This document shows, piece by piece, positions 1 to 8,167 of a DNA stretch of 64,000 nucleotides. Below the pieces are notes generated by a model. That model saw only the letters and a program-made list of their open reading frames with translations, had not been told where the DNA came from and ran no database searches. The translations under genes were made by a program, and so were the position numbers. Position 1 is the first letter of the stretch, and each line of letters begins with the position of its first letter. The stretch comes from Streptomyces sp. NBC_01439 (GTDB lineage Bacteria > Actinomycetota > Actinomycetes > Streptomycetales > Streptomycetaceae). The stretch is taken from contig NZ_CP109487.1 of NCBI RefSeq assembly GCF_036227605.1, positions 2,666,001 to 2,730,000 of the forward strand. Direction: 5' to 3'.

Positions 1-1
1 A

Positions 2-397
2 TGGAACCTGACCGGCGACACCTACGTGCGCGATCCGGAGGGCTACTTCCGCTACGTCGCCCGGGCTGACGACATGATCGTCTCGGCGGGCTACAACATC
101 GCGGGCCCCGAGGTGGAGGAAACCCTGCTGCGCCACCCGGACGTGGTGGAGGCGGCGGTGGTGGGCCTCCCGGACGAGCGGCGCGGGCAGATCGTGGTGG
201 CGTACACCGTGGCACGCGACGGTGCGGTGCTGACGGAGGAGGTCCTGCGCACCTTCATGCGGGCGGAACTGGCCCCGCACAAGTGCCCGCGCTCCTTCGT
301 CTTCCTCCCGGCCCTCCCCCGTACCGCGACGGGCAAACTGCAGCGCTTCCGGCTGCGCGATCCCGGAGCCCGACCCGACCGGCCCGACAGGATCTAG
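2..397 (+). CDS. AMP-dependent acyl/aryl-CoA ligase, C-terminal fragment
   Basis: The frame is open from base 2 and its start lies outside the window; 131 residues remain. They are the C-terminal domain of the ANL (acyl/aryl-CoA synthetase) superfamily. The hinge region reads GDTYVRDPEGYFRYVARADD, followed by SAGYNIAGPEVEE. The catalytic-lysine motif PRTATGKLQRF sits about 15 residues before the stop. The family activates a carboxylate as the acyl-AMP and transfers it to CoA. A PaaX-type regulator follows 9 nt downstream, and a 2-aminobenzoyl-CoA hydroxylase-like enzyme lies 4.5 kb away. A benzoate- or 2-aminobenzoate-CoA ligase is therefore the best guess. The substrate is inferred from context only. 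Confidence 0.88.
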   Translation, partial: WNLTGDTYVRDPEGYFRYVARADDMIVSAGYNIAGPEVEETLLRHPDVVEAAVVGLPDERRGQIVVAYTVARDGAVLTEEVLRTFMRAELAPHKCPRSFVFLPALPRTATGKLQRFRLRDPGARPDRPDRI

Positions 398-406
398 AGT
401 GAACCC

Positions 407-1207
407 GTGGTCGAGCAGCACACTCCGCGATCCCTGATCGTCACGTTCTACGGAGCCTACGGGCGGGCCTTCGAGGGCCCGGTCCCGGTGGCCGCGCTGA
501 TCCGCCTGCTGGGCGCGGCCGGCGTGGACGCCCCGTCGGTCCGCTCGTCGGTGTCCCGGCTGAAGCGGCGCGGCTTCCTGCTGCCCGAACGCGCGGCGGA
601 CGGCTCGGCGGCGTACGGGCTCTCCGAGGAGGCCCGGCAGCTGCTGGACGACGGCGACCGACGGATCTACGGCAGCCCGCAGCTGACGGACGAGTGGCTG
701 GTGGCGGTGTTCTCGGTCCCCGAGCAGGAACGGAGCAAGCGGCACCTGCTCCGCTCACGGCTGGCCCGGCTCGGTTTCGGCGCGGTGGCGCCGGGCGTGT
801 GGATCGCCCCGGCCCGACTGTCCGAGGAAACCGCGCACACCCTGGAGCGGCTGCACCTGACCCCGTACGTGGAACTCTTCCGCGGCGCCCACCTCGGTTT
901 CGCCCCGACCGCCGAGGCGGTGGCCCGCTGGTGGGACCTGGCGGCCCTGGCCAAGCAACACGAGCAATTCCTCGACCTGCACGAACCCGTCCTGCGGCGG
1001 CTCCGGTCGGGCCCGGAGCCGACTACTGAGGAGGCCTACCGGGACTACCTCCGGGCGCTGGACACCTGGCGTCGGCTGCCGTACGCCGACCCGGGCCTGC
1101 CGCGCGACCTGCTCCCGGCGGACTGGCCGGGCGACCGGGCGGCGGCCGTCTTCGCCGAACTGCACGAACGGCTGCGCGACGTCGGGGCCGGGTTCGCGCA
1201 ACCGTAG
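407..1207 (+). CDS. PaaX family transcriptional regulator
   Basis: This 266-residue protein has the PaaX layout. An N-terminal winged helix (PSVRSSVSRLKRRGFL, about residues 40-55) is followed by a central PaaX domain with PGVWIAPA and a C-terminal helical part. PaaX proteins repress phenylacetyl-CoA or other aryl-CoA catabolic genes and are released by the CoA thioester. The GTG start lies 9 nt after the ligase stop, so the two are probably co-transcribed. The flanking ligase and the downstream salicylyl/aminobenzoyl-CoA hydroxylase genes make an aryl-CoA the likely effector. Effector and operator are inferred. Confidence 0.9.
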   Translation: MVEQHTPRSLIVTFYGAYGRAFEGPVPVAALIRLLGAAGVDAPSVRSSVSRLKRRGFLLPERAADGSAAYGLSEEARQLLDDGDRRIYGSPQLTDEWLVAVFSVPEQERSKRHLLRSRLARLGFGAVAPGVWIAPARLSEETAHTLERLHLTPYVELFRGAHLGFAPTAEAVARWWDLAALAKQHEQFLDLHEPVLRRLRSGPEPTTEEAYRDYLRALDTWRRLPYADPGLPRDLLPADWPGDRAAAVFAELHERLRDVGAGFAQP

Positions 1208-1234
1208 GCGGAGGGGATCGCGTCACGAGGTGGT

Positions 1235-1738
1235 GTGGCGCATTCCGATCTCCCTCCGCACCCGTTCCAGCCTCCGCATCCGTCCCCGCATCCGTCCCCG
1301 CCTCCGCCCCCGCGGCACCCATCGCCCCAGGCGCAGACCCGGCGCCAGGCACCGGTAGGGCCGGCCGGGCGGCGGGCCACGGGCCTCCTGCTGGTGGCGG
1401 CGGCGCTGGTCGGAGCCGTGGCCGGGTGGGCCGCCGTCGCACTCGCTTCGCACGCCCGCGCGTACTGCGACGCCGGTTGGGAGGCTGGCGGTCGGTTCGA
1501 GATGACCTTCCTGCTGGTGCTGATGGTGCCGGGGTGCGCCGTGCTCGCGCTGCTGATCGCCTTCCTCTCGCGACCGCTGCCCCTGTGGTCGCGGCCCGTG
1601 CCAGTCCTGCTCGTGCTCGCGGTGGTGGTGCTCGTCTTCTTCGCCTCGAAGGGGACGCTGGACGGCTACCCCGGGAACTTGGAGCGGTGCGGGCCGGACA
1701 ACGTGCCGCCGTGGTGGCCGGGGTGGCTGCCCGCGTGA
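1235..1738 (+). CDS. Proline-rich membrane protein of unknown function
   Basis: A 167-residue frame starts at GTG with GAGG a few bases upstream. Residues 1-45 are a Pro/His/Ser-rich segment that is probably cytoplasmic. Three hydrophobic stretches follow, at about 47-70, 88-110 and 120-138, and a short tail contains NLERCGPDNVPPWWPGWLPA. I do not recognise a family. Proline-rich tails followed by transmembrane helices are common in Streptomyces envelope proteins. Nothing nearby indicates a function, and it may not belong to the flanking aryl-CoA locus. Confidence 0.7.
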   Translation: MAHSDLPPHPFQPPHPSPHPSPPPPPRHPSPQAQTRRQAPVGPAGRRATGLLLVAAALVGAVAGWAAVALASHARAYCDAGWEAGGRFEMTFLLVLMVPGCAVLALLIAFLSRPLPLWSRPVPVLLVLAVVVLVFFASKGTLDGYPGNLERCGPDNVPPWWPGWLPA

Positions 1739-1782
1739 GAAATCCGGGTGCGGGCGGGCCGCGCGCCGCGCCACGATGGGTC

Positions 1783-2622
1783 ATGACTTGGACCTTCACC
1801 ACGGACCTGACGGCCTATCTGGCCGTGGCGGGCCCGGCCGCGGCCGCGCGGCCCGTCTCCAACACCCTTCTGCTGACCGTGGCCGACGGGCTGCAGCGCC
1901 GCGGGCCCGGTGCTTACGGCGACGGCACCCCCTTCTTCGGCTGGTGGACGGGGGCCGACGGCGTCGTCGCCGGCGGCCTGCTGTGCACCCCGCCGTTCCC
2001 TGCCGTGCTCGGCGTACTGCCCGGGGAGGCGGTCCGGGCACTCGGGGGCGTGCTCGCCGGCGAGCCGCTGCTCGCCGGGACGCACCGGTTCAACGCCCGC
2101 CGCCCGGACGCGGAGGCGCTGGCCGAAGTCTGGGGGCGCCCCAACCGGATCGCCGAGGAACTGCGCCTGTACCGGCTGGCCGGCCTGGTCGCCCCGGACC
2201 CCGCTCCGGCCGGACGGGCCCGGTCCGCCACCGGGTCGGACCTCCCGCTGCTGCTGGAGTGGACCACGGCCTTCAGAGCGGAGGTCGGCCTTCAAGGCAG
2301 CCCCTCCGAGGCCGCGCTGCGCGACCGGATCTCCTACGGCGGGCTCCGGCTGTGGGAGCACGCCGGGACCCCCGTATCGCTGGCCGGCTTCTCCCGCCCG
2401 ATCGGCTCGACCTCCCGCGTCGGCCCCGTCTACACCCCGCCCGAGCACCGCGGCCGCGGCTACGCCGCCGGGGTCACGCACGCGGTGAGCGAAGCGGCGT
2501 ACGCGGCCGGCGCCACCGAGGTCCTCCTCTTCACGGACCTGGCCAACCCCACCAGCAACGGCGTCTACCTGCGCCTGGGTTACACCCCGGTCGAGGACCG
2601 CGCCGAGATCGTCGCGGCGTGA
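1783..2622 (+). CDS. GNAT family N-acetyltransferase
   Basis: The protein has 279 residues from the ATG at 1783. A much longer open frame extends upstream but its extra sequence is Arg/Ala-rich shadow, so the internal ATG (MTWTFTTDLTAYL) is preferred. The C-terminal half is a GNAT fold. It carries the acetyl-CoA pyrophosphate-binding loop PPEHRGRGYAAGVTHAVSEA (Q/RxxGxG/A) and the late strand LFTDLANPTSNGVYLRLGYTP typical of the family. The N-terminal ~130 residues are probably a degenerate second GNAT module or a family-specific extension. The acceptor substrate cannot be deduced. Confidence 0.9.
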   Translation: MTWTFTTDLTAYLAVAGPAAAARPVSNTLLLTVADGLQRRGPGAYGDGTPFFGWWTGADGVVAGGLLCTPPFPAVLGVLPGEAVRALGGVLAGEPLLAGTHRFNARRPDAEALAEVWGRPNRIAEELRLYRLAGLVAPDPAPAGRARSATGSDLPLLLEWTTAFRAEVGLQGSPSEAALRDRISYGGLRLWEHAGTPVSLAGFSRPIGSTSRVGPVYTPPEHRGRGYAAGVTHAVSEAAYAAGATEVLLFTDLANPTSNGVYLRLGYTPVEDRAEIVAA

Positions 2623-2667
2623 CGGGCCGGCCCGCGGCGGGGTCCGTACCGACGGGCGAGCCGGGTC

Positions 2668-2698
2668 TTGACCTCAAGCACCCTTGAGGTCCGATGAT
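2668..2698 (+). promoter_or_regulatory. SoxR/MerR-type promoter with operator in a 19-bp spacer
   Basis: TTGACC (2668-2673) and GATGAT (2693-2698) are separated by 19 bp. The over-long spacer is filled by the perfect inverted repeat ACCTCAAG-CACC-CTTGAGGT (2671-2690). Both the 19-bp spacing and the CCTCAAG/CTTGAGG arms are hallmarks of MerR-family promoters, and the arms match SoxR boxes closely. Transcription would begin near 2704-2706, so the downstream gene is probably read as a leaderless message from the ATG at 2706. No MerR/SoxR gene lies in the window. Confidence 0.85.
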
Positions 2699-2705
2699 GA
2701 TCCAC

Positions 2706-3122
2706 ATGACGACCGAAAGCACGGCCCGTACCGCTGACATCGAGGCCATTCACCAGGTGGTGGCCGCCGTCGAGGCCTCCCAGCAGGCCAAGGATCCCGA
2801 CGCCTTCCTCTCCCTCTTCCATCCCGACGCCCTGTGGACCACCGGCGGCGGCAAGGTCCTCATCGGCCTGGACGCCATCTCCGAGTTCACCCGCGCGGTC
2901 CTCCCCGGCGCGAGCTGGGACGGCCGGGTCAGTTACACCGTCACCCACCTCCAGTTCCTCCGCCCGGACGTGGCCGCGGTCAAGGTCCGTCAGCTCTACC
3001 ACTCGGCCGACGGCCCCGGGGACGAGGGCGTCCCCACGTACGTGATGACCAAGGACGACGACGGCCGCTGGCTCCTGACCGTCTGCCAGAACACGCAGGT
3101 GCCCAAGGCGCAGGCCGCCTGA
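2706..3122 (+). CDS. NTF2-like (SgcJ/EcaC/SnoaL-type) protein
   Basis: A 138-residue protein of the NTF2-like fold. It has an N-terminal helix (DIEAIHQVVAAVEASQQAKD), the FLSLFHPDALWTT turn, and alternating strands ending in DGRWLLTVCQNTQV. The family includes small cyclases, isomerases and stress proteins of uncertain activity. An ATG at 2694 is in frame but lies inside the predicted -10 element, so the ATG at 2706, at the expected transcription start, is preferred. The SoxR-type promoter implies induction by redox-cycling compounds or superoxide. The biochemical role is unknown. Confidence 0.87.
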   Translation: MTTESTARTADIEAIHQVVAAVEASQQAKDPDAFLSLFHPDALWTTGGGKVLIGLDAISEFTRAVLPGASWDGRVSYTVTHLQFLRPDVAAVKVRQLYHSADGPGDEGVPTYVMTKDDDGRWLLTVCQNTQVPKAQAA

Positions 3123-3260
3123 CCGGACGCCGCATCCTTTGTGGGCCCGCCCCGTATTCGGGTGAACCTCGGCCCGGTCGGCGGGCGGGGGGCGGTCGTA
3201 CCGGCGTGGCGTGGCCCCTGCCACGGAATACACGGCGGGACAAACCCCACAGAGAGGCCA

Positions 3261-4823
3261 ATGTCCCTCATGCGCCGTCGTTTCCTGCTCGCCGCCTCCG
3301 CCGCGGCGACCGCCTTCACCGCCACCTTGTCACTCGCCGCCACCGCACCCGCCGCCTCCGCCGGAACGGGCGGGGACGAGCACGAGCCCTGGGTGGTGCG
3401 CTCCGCCGCACAGCGCACGGACGCCAAGGCGTTCCGCTCGCTGTGCGGCGAGCAGAAGGAAGGCAGACCCGAGCGCCGCACGTTCCCGCTGTTCGGCCAC
3501 AAAAAGGGCTTCACCGCGGTGCAGGACTTCCAGCGCCAGGACCCGGACGGCACGGTGTACTGGGGCGGCCACGACCCGAAGAACCCGGAGAACACCATCT
3601 CCGTGTCCGCCATCGGGGCCTGCACCGAAGGACCGGTGACCCTCTCCGGCGTCATCACGATCGGTTTCCGCCAGTACGCCTACCAGCCGCTGGCCGAGCG
3701 TCCGGGCTGGTACGAGCTGCAGGAGATCGACTCCCTCGCACTGCCGCCCAGCGGGATCGGAGTCGACACGGTCAACGTCCCCGCGAAGAAGCCGCACAAG
3801 CCGCACCACCCGCACAAGCCGCACAAGCCGGGTCTGCGGGCCGCCACGCCCAACGACCCGGCCGCCATCGACATCGTCGTCGCCTATACGCCGGCCACCG
3901 TCGCGGTGATGGGCAGTGTGCAGGCGGTCCAGTCCCGCATCTCCTACGGCGTGAACCAGCTCAACCGGGCCCTCGCCACCGACAACGTGCCGGCCAGTGT
4001 GCACGTCGTGCACACCTACCAGACCGCGGCCACGGGCGTTCCCAACGAGAACGTCAACACCCTGCTCAGCATGATCAGCAACCCCGCGAACACGGTCCTC
4101 GGTGCCACGGCCGCCGCCCGGCGCAACCAGTACGGCGGCGACCTGGTGGCGCTCCTGGCCGCCGTCCCCTTCGAGGACAGTTCCGGAGCGGCGAGCCTGC
4201 CCGACCCGGGCCCGACCGCGACGACCGACAGTGCCGCGTTCTCGGTCACCAGCATCGGCTCCGTGACGGCCTGGGAGAACCTCGCGCACGAGATCGGCCA
4301 CAACTTCGGCATGAAGCACGACCGTGCGACGGTCATCAGCCAGGGCGGCGCCACTCCCGCGGGCACGTTCAACTACGGCTGGGTGACGCCCAACGGCCAG
4401 CACCGCACGCTCATGGCGTACTCCACCGCCTGCCCCCAGGCGTGCAACGTGGTCAACTCGTACTCCACCCCCGACCGCACCTGGAACGGCCAGATCCTGG
4501 GCAACGCCCAGAACAACAACGCCGCCGTCGCGCTGCAGAACGCGGACACGCTGGCCGGATACCGCGCCTCGCTCGTGACCAACCGCCGCTCCCTCACCCT
4601 GCTGCACGACCCCGTGGGCGCGGGCACGGTCCGGGTCAGCGAGTACGGCCCGTACGACCCCGGCACGCAGGTCACCGTCACCGCCGTCCCCAACCCCGGC
4701 TTCCAGTTCGACGCCTGGGCGGTGGACGGCATCGAGCTGGAGGGCAACAACCCGAACTACCAGCTCACGATGAACGCGAACCGGACCATCAACGCCCTGT
4801 TCGTCCCGATCCCGCAGCCGTAG
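3261..4823 (+). CDS. Secreted zinc metalloprotease (reprolysin-like metzincin)
   Basis: The protein has 520 residues. The ATG at 3261 is preceded by AGAGAGG. The N-terminus is a signal peptide (MSLMRRRFLLAASAAA, probable cleavage after PAASA). A poorly conserved propeptide-like region ends in a KPHKPHHPHKPHKP linker near residue 180. The catalytic domain carries HEIGHNFGMKH, the HExxHxxGxxH zinc site of metzincins, and the Met-turn LMAYS about 35 residues later. The last ~80 residues, with GAGTVRVSEYGPYDPGTQVT and FDAWAVDG, resemble an InlB-B/Listeria-Bacteroides repeat domain, often used for surface or substrate attachment. An exported protease acting outside the cell is likely; the substrate is unknown. 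Confidence 0.93.
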   Translation: MSLMRRRFLLAASAAATAFTATLSLAATAPAASAGTGGDEHEPWVVRSAAQRTDAKAFRSLCGEQKEGRPERRTFPLFGHKKGFTAVQDFQRQDPDGTVYWGGHDPKNPENTISVSAIGACTEGPVTLSGVITIGFRQYAYQPLAERPGWYELQEIDSLALPPSGIGVDTVNVPAKKPHKPHHPHKPHKPGLRAATPNDPAAIDIVVAYTPATVAVMGSVQAVQSRISYGVNQLNRALATDNVPASVHVVHTYQTAATGVPNENVNTLLSMISNPANTVLGATAAARRNQYGGDLVALLAAVPFEDSSGAASLPDPGPTATTDSAAFSVTSIGSVTAWENLAHEIGHNFGMKHDRATVISQGGATPAGTFNYGWVTPNGQHRTLMAYSTACPQACNVVNSYSTPDRTWNGQILGNAQNNNAAVALQNADTLAGYRASLVTNRRSLTLLHDPVGAGTVRVSEYGPYDPGTQVTVTAVPNPGFQFDAWAVDGIELEGNNPNYQLTMNANRTINALFVPIPQP

Positions 4824-4853
4824 GGGCACGCCCCGCACCACTCGGCTCCCCGT

Positions 4854-4880
4854 ACGGGCCGCGGCCTAGCCGCGGCCCGT
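4854..4880. terminator. Bidirectional terminator hairpin between convergent genes
   Basis: A perfect 12-bp stem (ACGGGCCGCGGC / GCCGCGGCCCGT) has a 3-nt loop, CTA. The loop is the stop codon of the leftward hydroxylase gene, so the terminator overlaps that gene's last codons while lying 31 nt past the protease stop on the other strand. There is no U-tract, as is usual in Streptomyces. Confidence 0.75.
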
Positions 4881-7169
4881 CGGCGGTGTGCGGCTGCCCG
4901 CGCGGTACGGGGCCGGCCAGGGCGCGCCGGGGCCTTCGTAGGACTGCTCGGCGGCCGCGTGCAGGGTCCAGTGGGGGTCGTAGAGGTGGGGGCGGCCGAG
5001 GGCACAGAGGTCGGCGCGGCCGGCCAGCAGCAGGGAGTTCACGTCGTCCCAGGAGGAGATGGCTCCGACGGCGATGACGGGGACGCCGAGCGCGGCCCGG
5101 ATCCGGTCGGCGTACGGGGTCTGGTACGAGCGCCCGTACTCGGGGGCCTCGTCCGCGACGACCTGGCCCGTCGAGACGTCGATGGCGTCCGCGCCACGGT
5201 CGGCGAAGGCGGCCGCGATCCGCACCGCGTCCTCGGGCGAGGTTCCTCCGGGTGCCCAGTCGGTGGCCGAGAGCCGGACCGTCATCGGGCGGTCCTCGGG
5301 CCAGACGGCGCGCACCGCGTCGAAGACCTCCAGCGGGAAGCGCAGCCGGTTCTCCAGGGAGCCGCCGTACTCGTCGTCACGGTGGTTGGTCAGGGGGGAC
5401 AGGAAGCCGGAGAGCAGGTACCCGTGGGCGCAGTGCAGTTCCAGCAGGTCGAATCCCGCGTCGGCGGCGCGGACGGCGGCGGCCGCGAAATCGGAGCGCA
5501 GCGCCTCCAGGTCCCCGTGTGCGAGGGCGCGGGGCAGCGCCGAGACGCCCGGCCGGTAGGGCAGGGCGGAGGCGGCCACCAGCGGCCAGTTGCCCTCGGG
5601 CAGGGGGTCGTCCATGCCCTCCCACATCACCCGGGTCGAGCCCTTGCGGCCGGCGTGCCCGAGCTGGACGCCGAGGGCGGTGCCGGGCGCCGAGGCGTGG
5701 ACGAAGTCGGCGATCCGCTTCCAGGCGGCCGTCTGTTCCCGGGTGTAGAGGCCGGTGCAGCCGGGGGTGATGCGACCCTCGGCGGACACGCAGACCATCT
5801 CCGTCATCACCAGCCCGGCCCCGCCGAGGGCGCGCCCGCCCAGGTGTACGAGGTGGAAGTCGCCCGGCACCCCGTCTTCGGCGGAGTACATGTCCATCGG
5901 TGAGACGACGACCCGGTTGCGCAGGGTCAGCCCCCGCAGGTTGAAGGGCGTGAACATCGCGGGGGTGCCGTCCGGGCAGCCGAAGTCCCTTTCCACGGCC
6001 CGTGTGAACCGTGCGTCGCGCAGCCGTAGGTTGTCGTGCGTGACCCGGCGGCTGCGGGTGAGCAGGTTGAAGGCGAACTGCCGGGCGGGCTGGTCGACGT
6101 AACCGGCGATCTCCTCGAACCAGTGCCGGCTCGCGGCCGCGGCCCGCTGGGTACTGGCGACCGCCGGCCGGCGGGCCGCCTCGTACGCGGCGAGGGCGGC
6201 CGGCACGTCGTCCGGCACGGCGCCGACTGCCTCGGCGAGCGCGAGCGCGTCCTCCACCGCCAGTTTGGTCCCCGACCCGATGGAGAAGTGGGCGGTGTGG
6301 GCCGCGTCGCCGAGCAGCACCGTGTTGCGGTGCGACCAGCGCGCGTTGACGACGGTGCGGAACTGTGTCCACGCGGAGCGGTTGCCGTGCAGCGGCCGTC
6401 CGCGCAGGGCCTCGCTGAAGATCTTGGCGCAGCGGGCGGCCGACTCGCCCTCGTCGCACAGGTCGAAGCCGGCCGCCCGCCACACTTCGTCGCGCATCTC
6501 CACGATCACCGTGGAGGCGCCGAATTGGTTCTGCGGCCCGGAGGGCCCCGATGAGGGGTGGTGGTCGGGCGACGGGCGGGCGTAGGGGTAGGCGTGCAGC
6601 TGCATGACCCCGTGCTCGGTCTCCGCGATCTCGAAGCGGAAGGCGTCGAAGGCGAAGTCGGCGGCGAGCCAGATGTAGCGGCAGCGTCCGCCGGTCAGCG
6701 TCGGCCCGTAGTGCGCGGCGCCGGCCTCCCGGATCGCGCTGTGCACGCCGTCGGCCGCGACCACCAGGTCGTACGAGGCGGCGAGTTCGGCCGCCGGCGG
6801 GGCCTCGGAGCGGAAGCGGAGGCGGACGCCGAGGCCCGCGCAGCGCTCGTGCAGGATCTCCAGCAGCCGGCGCCGCCCGATGGCCGCGAAGCCGTGGCCG
6901 CCGGAGGTCAGCAGTCGGCCGCGGTGCACGATGTCCACGTCGTCCCAGCGCACGAACTCCGCGCTCAGGGCCGTGTGGACGACGGTGTCGGCCCGCTCGA
7001 TGCCGCCGAGGGTCTCGTCGGAGAGGACGACGCCAAAACCGAAGGTGTCGTCCGGGGCGTTGCGCTCCCAGACCTCCACCGTGTGGCCCTGGCGGGCCAG
7101 CAGCGCGGCGGCGTACAGCCCTCCCGGTCCCCCGCCGACGACGGCGACCCGCATGACACCAGGAGTCAT
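4866..7169 (-). CDS. 2-aminobenzoyl-CoA monooxygenase/reductase-like (salicylyl-CoA 5-hydroxylase) fusion
   Basis: A 767-residue two-domain protein. The N-terminal ~390 residues form an FAD aromatic monooxygenase, with GGGPGGLYAA near the N-terminus and GDAAHTAHFSIGSG for FAD binding. The C-terminal ~365 residues, from FTPFNLRGLTLRNRVVVSP, are an Old-Yellow-Enzyme-type FMN oxidoreductase with LHCAHGYLLSGFLSP. This architecture is that of the anthranilyl-CoA (2-aminobenzoyl-CoA) monooxygenase/reductase, and databases often label relatives bifunctional salicylyl-CoA 5-hydroxylase/oxidoreductase. It would dearomatise or hydroxylate an aryl-CoA using NAD(P)H and O2. The start could instead be the second Met, five codons on. 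The enoyl-CoA hydratase gene lies 4 nt upstream in the same operon. Confidence 0.92.
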   Translation of the reverse strand: MTPGVMRVAVVGGGPGGLYAAALLARQGHTVEVWERNAPDDTFGFGVVLSDETLGGIERADTVVHTALSAEFVRWDDVDIVHRGRLLTSGGHGFAAIGRRRLLEILHERCAGLGVRLRFRSEAPPAAELAASYDLVVAADGVHSAIREAGAAHYGPTLTGGRCRYIWLAADFAFDAFRFEIAETEHGVMQLHAYPYARPSPDHHPSSGPSGPQNQFGASTVIVEMRDEVWRAAGFDLCDEGESAARCAKIFSEALRGRPLHGNRSAWTQFRTVVNARWSHRNTVLLGDAAHTAHFSIGSGTKLAVEDALALAEAVGAVPDDVPAALAAYEAARRPAVASTQRAAAASRHWFEEIAGYVDQPARQFAFNLLTRSRRVTHDNLRLRDARFTRAVERDFGCPDGTPAMFTPFNLRGLTLRNRVVVSPMDMYSAEDGVPGDFHLVHLGGRALGGAGLVMTEMVCVSAEGRITPGCTGLYTREQTAAWKRIADFVHASAPGTALGVQLGHAGRKGSTRVMWEGMDDPLPEGNWPLVAASALPYRPGVSALPRALAHGDLEALRSDFAAAAVRAADAGFDLLELHCAHGYLLSGFLSPLTNHRDDEYGGSLENRLRFPLEVFDAVRAVWPEDRPMTVRLSATDWAPGGTSPEDAVRIAAAFADRGADAIDVSTGQVVADEAPEYGRSYQTPYADRIRAALGVPVIAVGAISSWDDVNSLLLAGRADLCALGRPHLYDPHWTLHAAAEQSYEGPGAPWPAPYRAGSRTPPTGRG

Positions 7170-7173
7170 GTGA

Positions 7174-8001
7174 CTACCTGCCCTTCCACTCCGGCGGCCG
7201 CTTCCCGGTGAAGGCCGCGTGGAACTCCGCGTAGTCCTCGCCGTGCATCAGCAGGGCCTGCGTGTTGGCGTCCAGTTCCACGGATGCGGCCAGCGGCATG
7301 TCGAGCTCGGCGGTGAGCAGCGCCTTGGTCTGCGCGTGGGCGAGGGCGGGGCCCGAGGCCAGGCGCGCGGCGAGTTCGGCGGCCCGTACGTGGGCCTTGC
7401 CCTCCTCGGTGAGCTCGCTGAGCAGGCCGATCCGCTCGGCCTCGGCCGCGTGTACGGGCTCTCCGAGCATCAGCAGGCGGGTGGCGTGGCCGAGGCCGAC
7501 GACCCGGGGCAGCAGGTAGGCCGCGCCCATGTCCCCGCCGGAGAGACCGACGCGGGTGAAGAGGAAGGCGAAGCGGGCGGTGGGGTCGGCGATCCGGAAG
7601 TCGGCGGCGAGTGCGAGGACGGCGCCGGCCCCGGCGGCGACCCCGTGTACGGCTGCGATCACCGGGAAGGGGCATTCGCGCAGTGCGCGCACCACCTGGC
7701 CGGTCATCCGGTTGAAGTCGAGGAGCTGGGCGGTGTCCATGGCGAGGGTGGCGCCGATGATCTCGTCGACGTCCCCGCCGGAGCAGAAGCCGCGCCCCTC
7801 TCCGCCGAGCACGAGGGCGCGGACGGAGCGCTCGCGGGACAGTTCGCCGAGCAGATCGCGCAGGTCGGCGTAGGCGCCGAAGGTGAGCGCGTTCAGCTTC
7901 TCGGGGCGGTCGAAGGTGACGGTGGCGACGCCGTCCTGCCGGGTGACCCGGAGGTGGTGCCACCGTTCGGTCGCTGGTGTGGAACCGGTGAAGGGGCTCA
8001 C
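7174..8001 (-). CDS. Enoyl-CoA hydratase/isomerase family protein
   Basis: A 275-residue crotonase-fold protein with a GTG start. The oxyanion-hole segments are visible as LGGEGRGFCSGGDVDE and AAVHGVAAGAGAVLALAADF. The C-terminal helix carries LASGPALAHAQTK. It is the first gene of a two-gene leftward operon with the monooxygenase/reductase fusion (4-nt gap). It probably hydrates or isomerises the non-aromatic CoA intermediate of the 2-aminobenzoyl-CoA route. The exact reaction cannot be read from sequence. Confidence 0.9.
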   Translation of the reverse strand: MSPFTGSTPATERWHHLRVTRQDGVATVTFDRPEKLNALTFGAYADLRDLLGELSRERSVRALVLGGEGRGFCSGGDVDEIIGATLAMDTAQLLDFNRMTGQVVRALRECPFPVIAAVHGVAAGAGAVLALAADFRIADPTARFAFLFTRVGLSGGDMGAAYLLPRVVGLGHATRLLMLGEPVHAAEAERIGLLSELTEEGKAHVRAAELAARLASGPALAHAQTKALLTAELDMPLAASVELDANTQALLMHGEDYAEFHAAFTGKRPPEWKGR

Positions 8002-8024
8002 GCCACCGACGGTATCACCAGATC

Positions 8025-8058
8025 GTGACTGCCGTCACAGAAGCGCAACATATGCGCT
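8025..8058 (-). promoter_or_regulatory. Two palindromes in the promoter region of the hydratase/hydroxylase operon
   Basis: GTGAC-TGCC-GTCAC (8025-8038) is followed by AGCGCA-ACATA-TGCGCT (8042-8058). Both lie within 60 bp upstream of the hydratase start. Read leftward, TGTGAC and GATACC are spaced about 17 bp apart and could be -35/-10 elements, with the first palindrome over the -35. This is a plausible binding region for the PaaX-type regulator, but that link is inference. Confidence 0.4.
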
Positions 8059-8167
8059 CCGTCAGCGGCCCCGTGGGGCCCTGTGGGGCGGAGGCCCCGA
8101 CCTCGAGCGACTGCGGCGATCGCCCCGCCCCGCCCGCGCAGGGCGCGGCGCACGGCGCGGCGTACGA

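Noticed and set aside
1426..1782. N-terminal extension of the GNAT acetyltransferase
   Set aside because: The extension overlaps the upstream membrane-protein gene in another frame and has shadow composition. The ATG at 1783 starts the recognisable protein.
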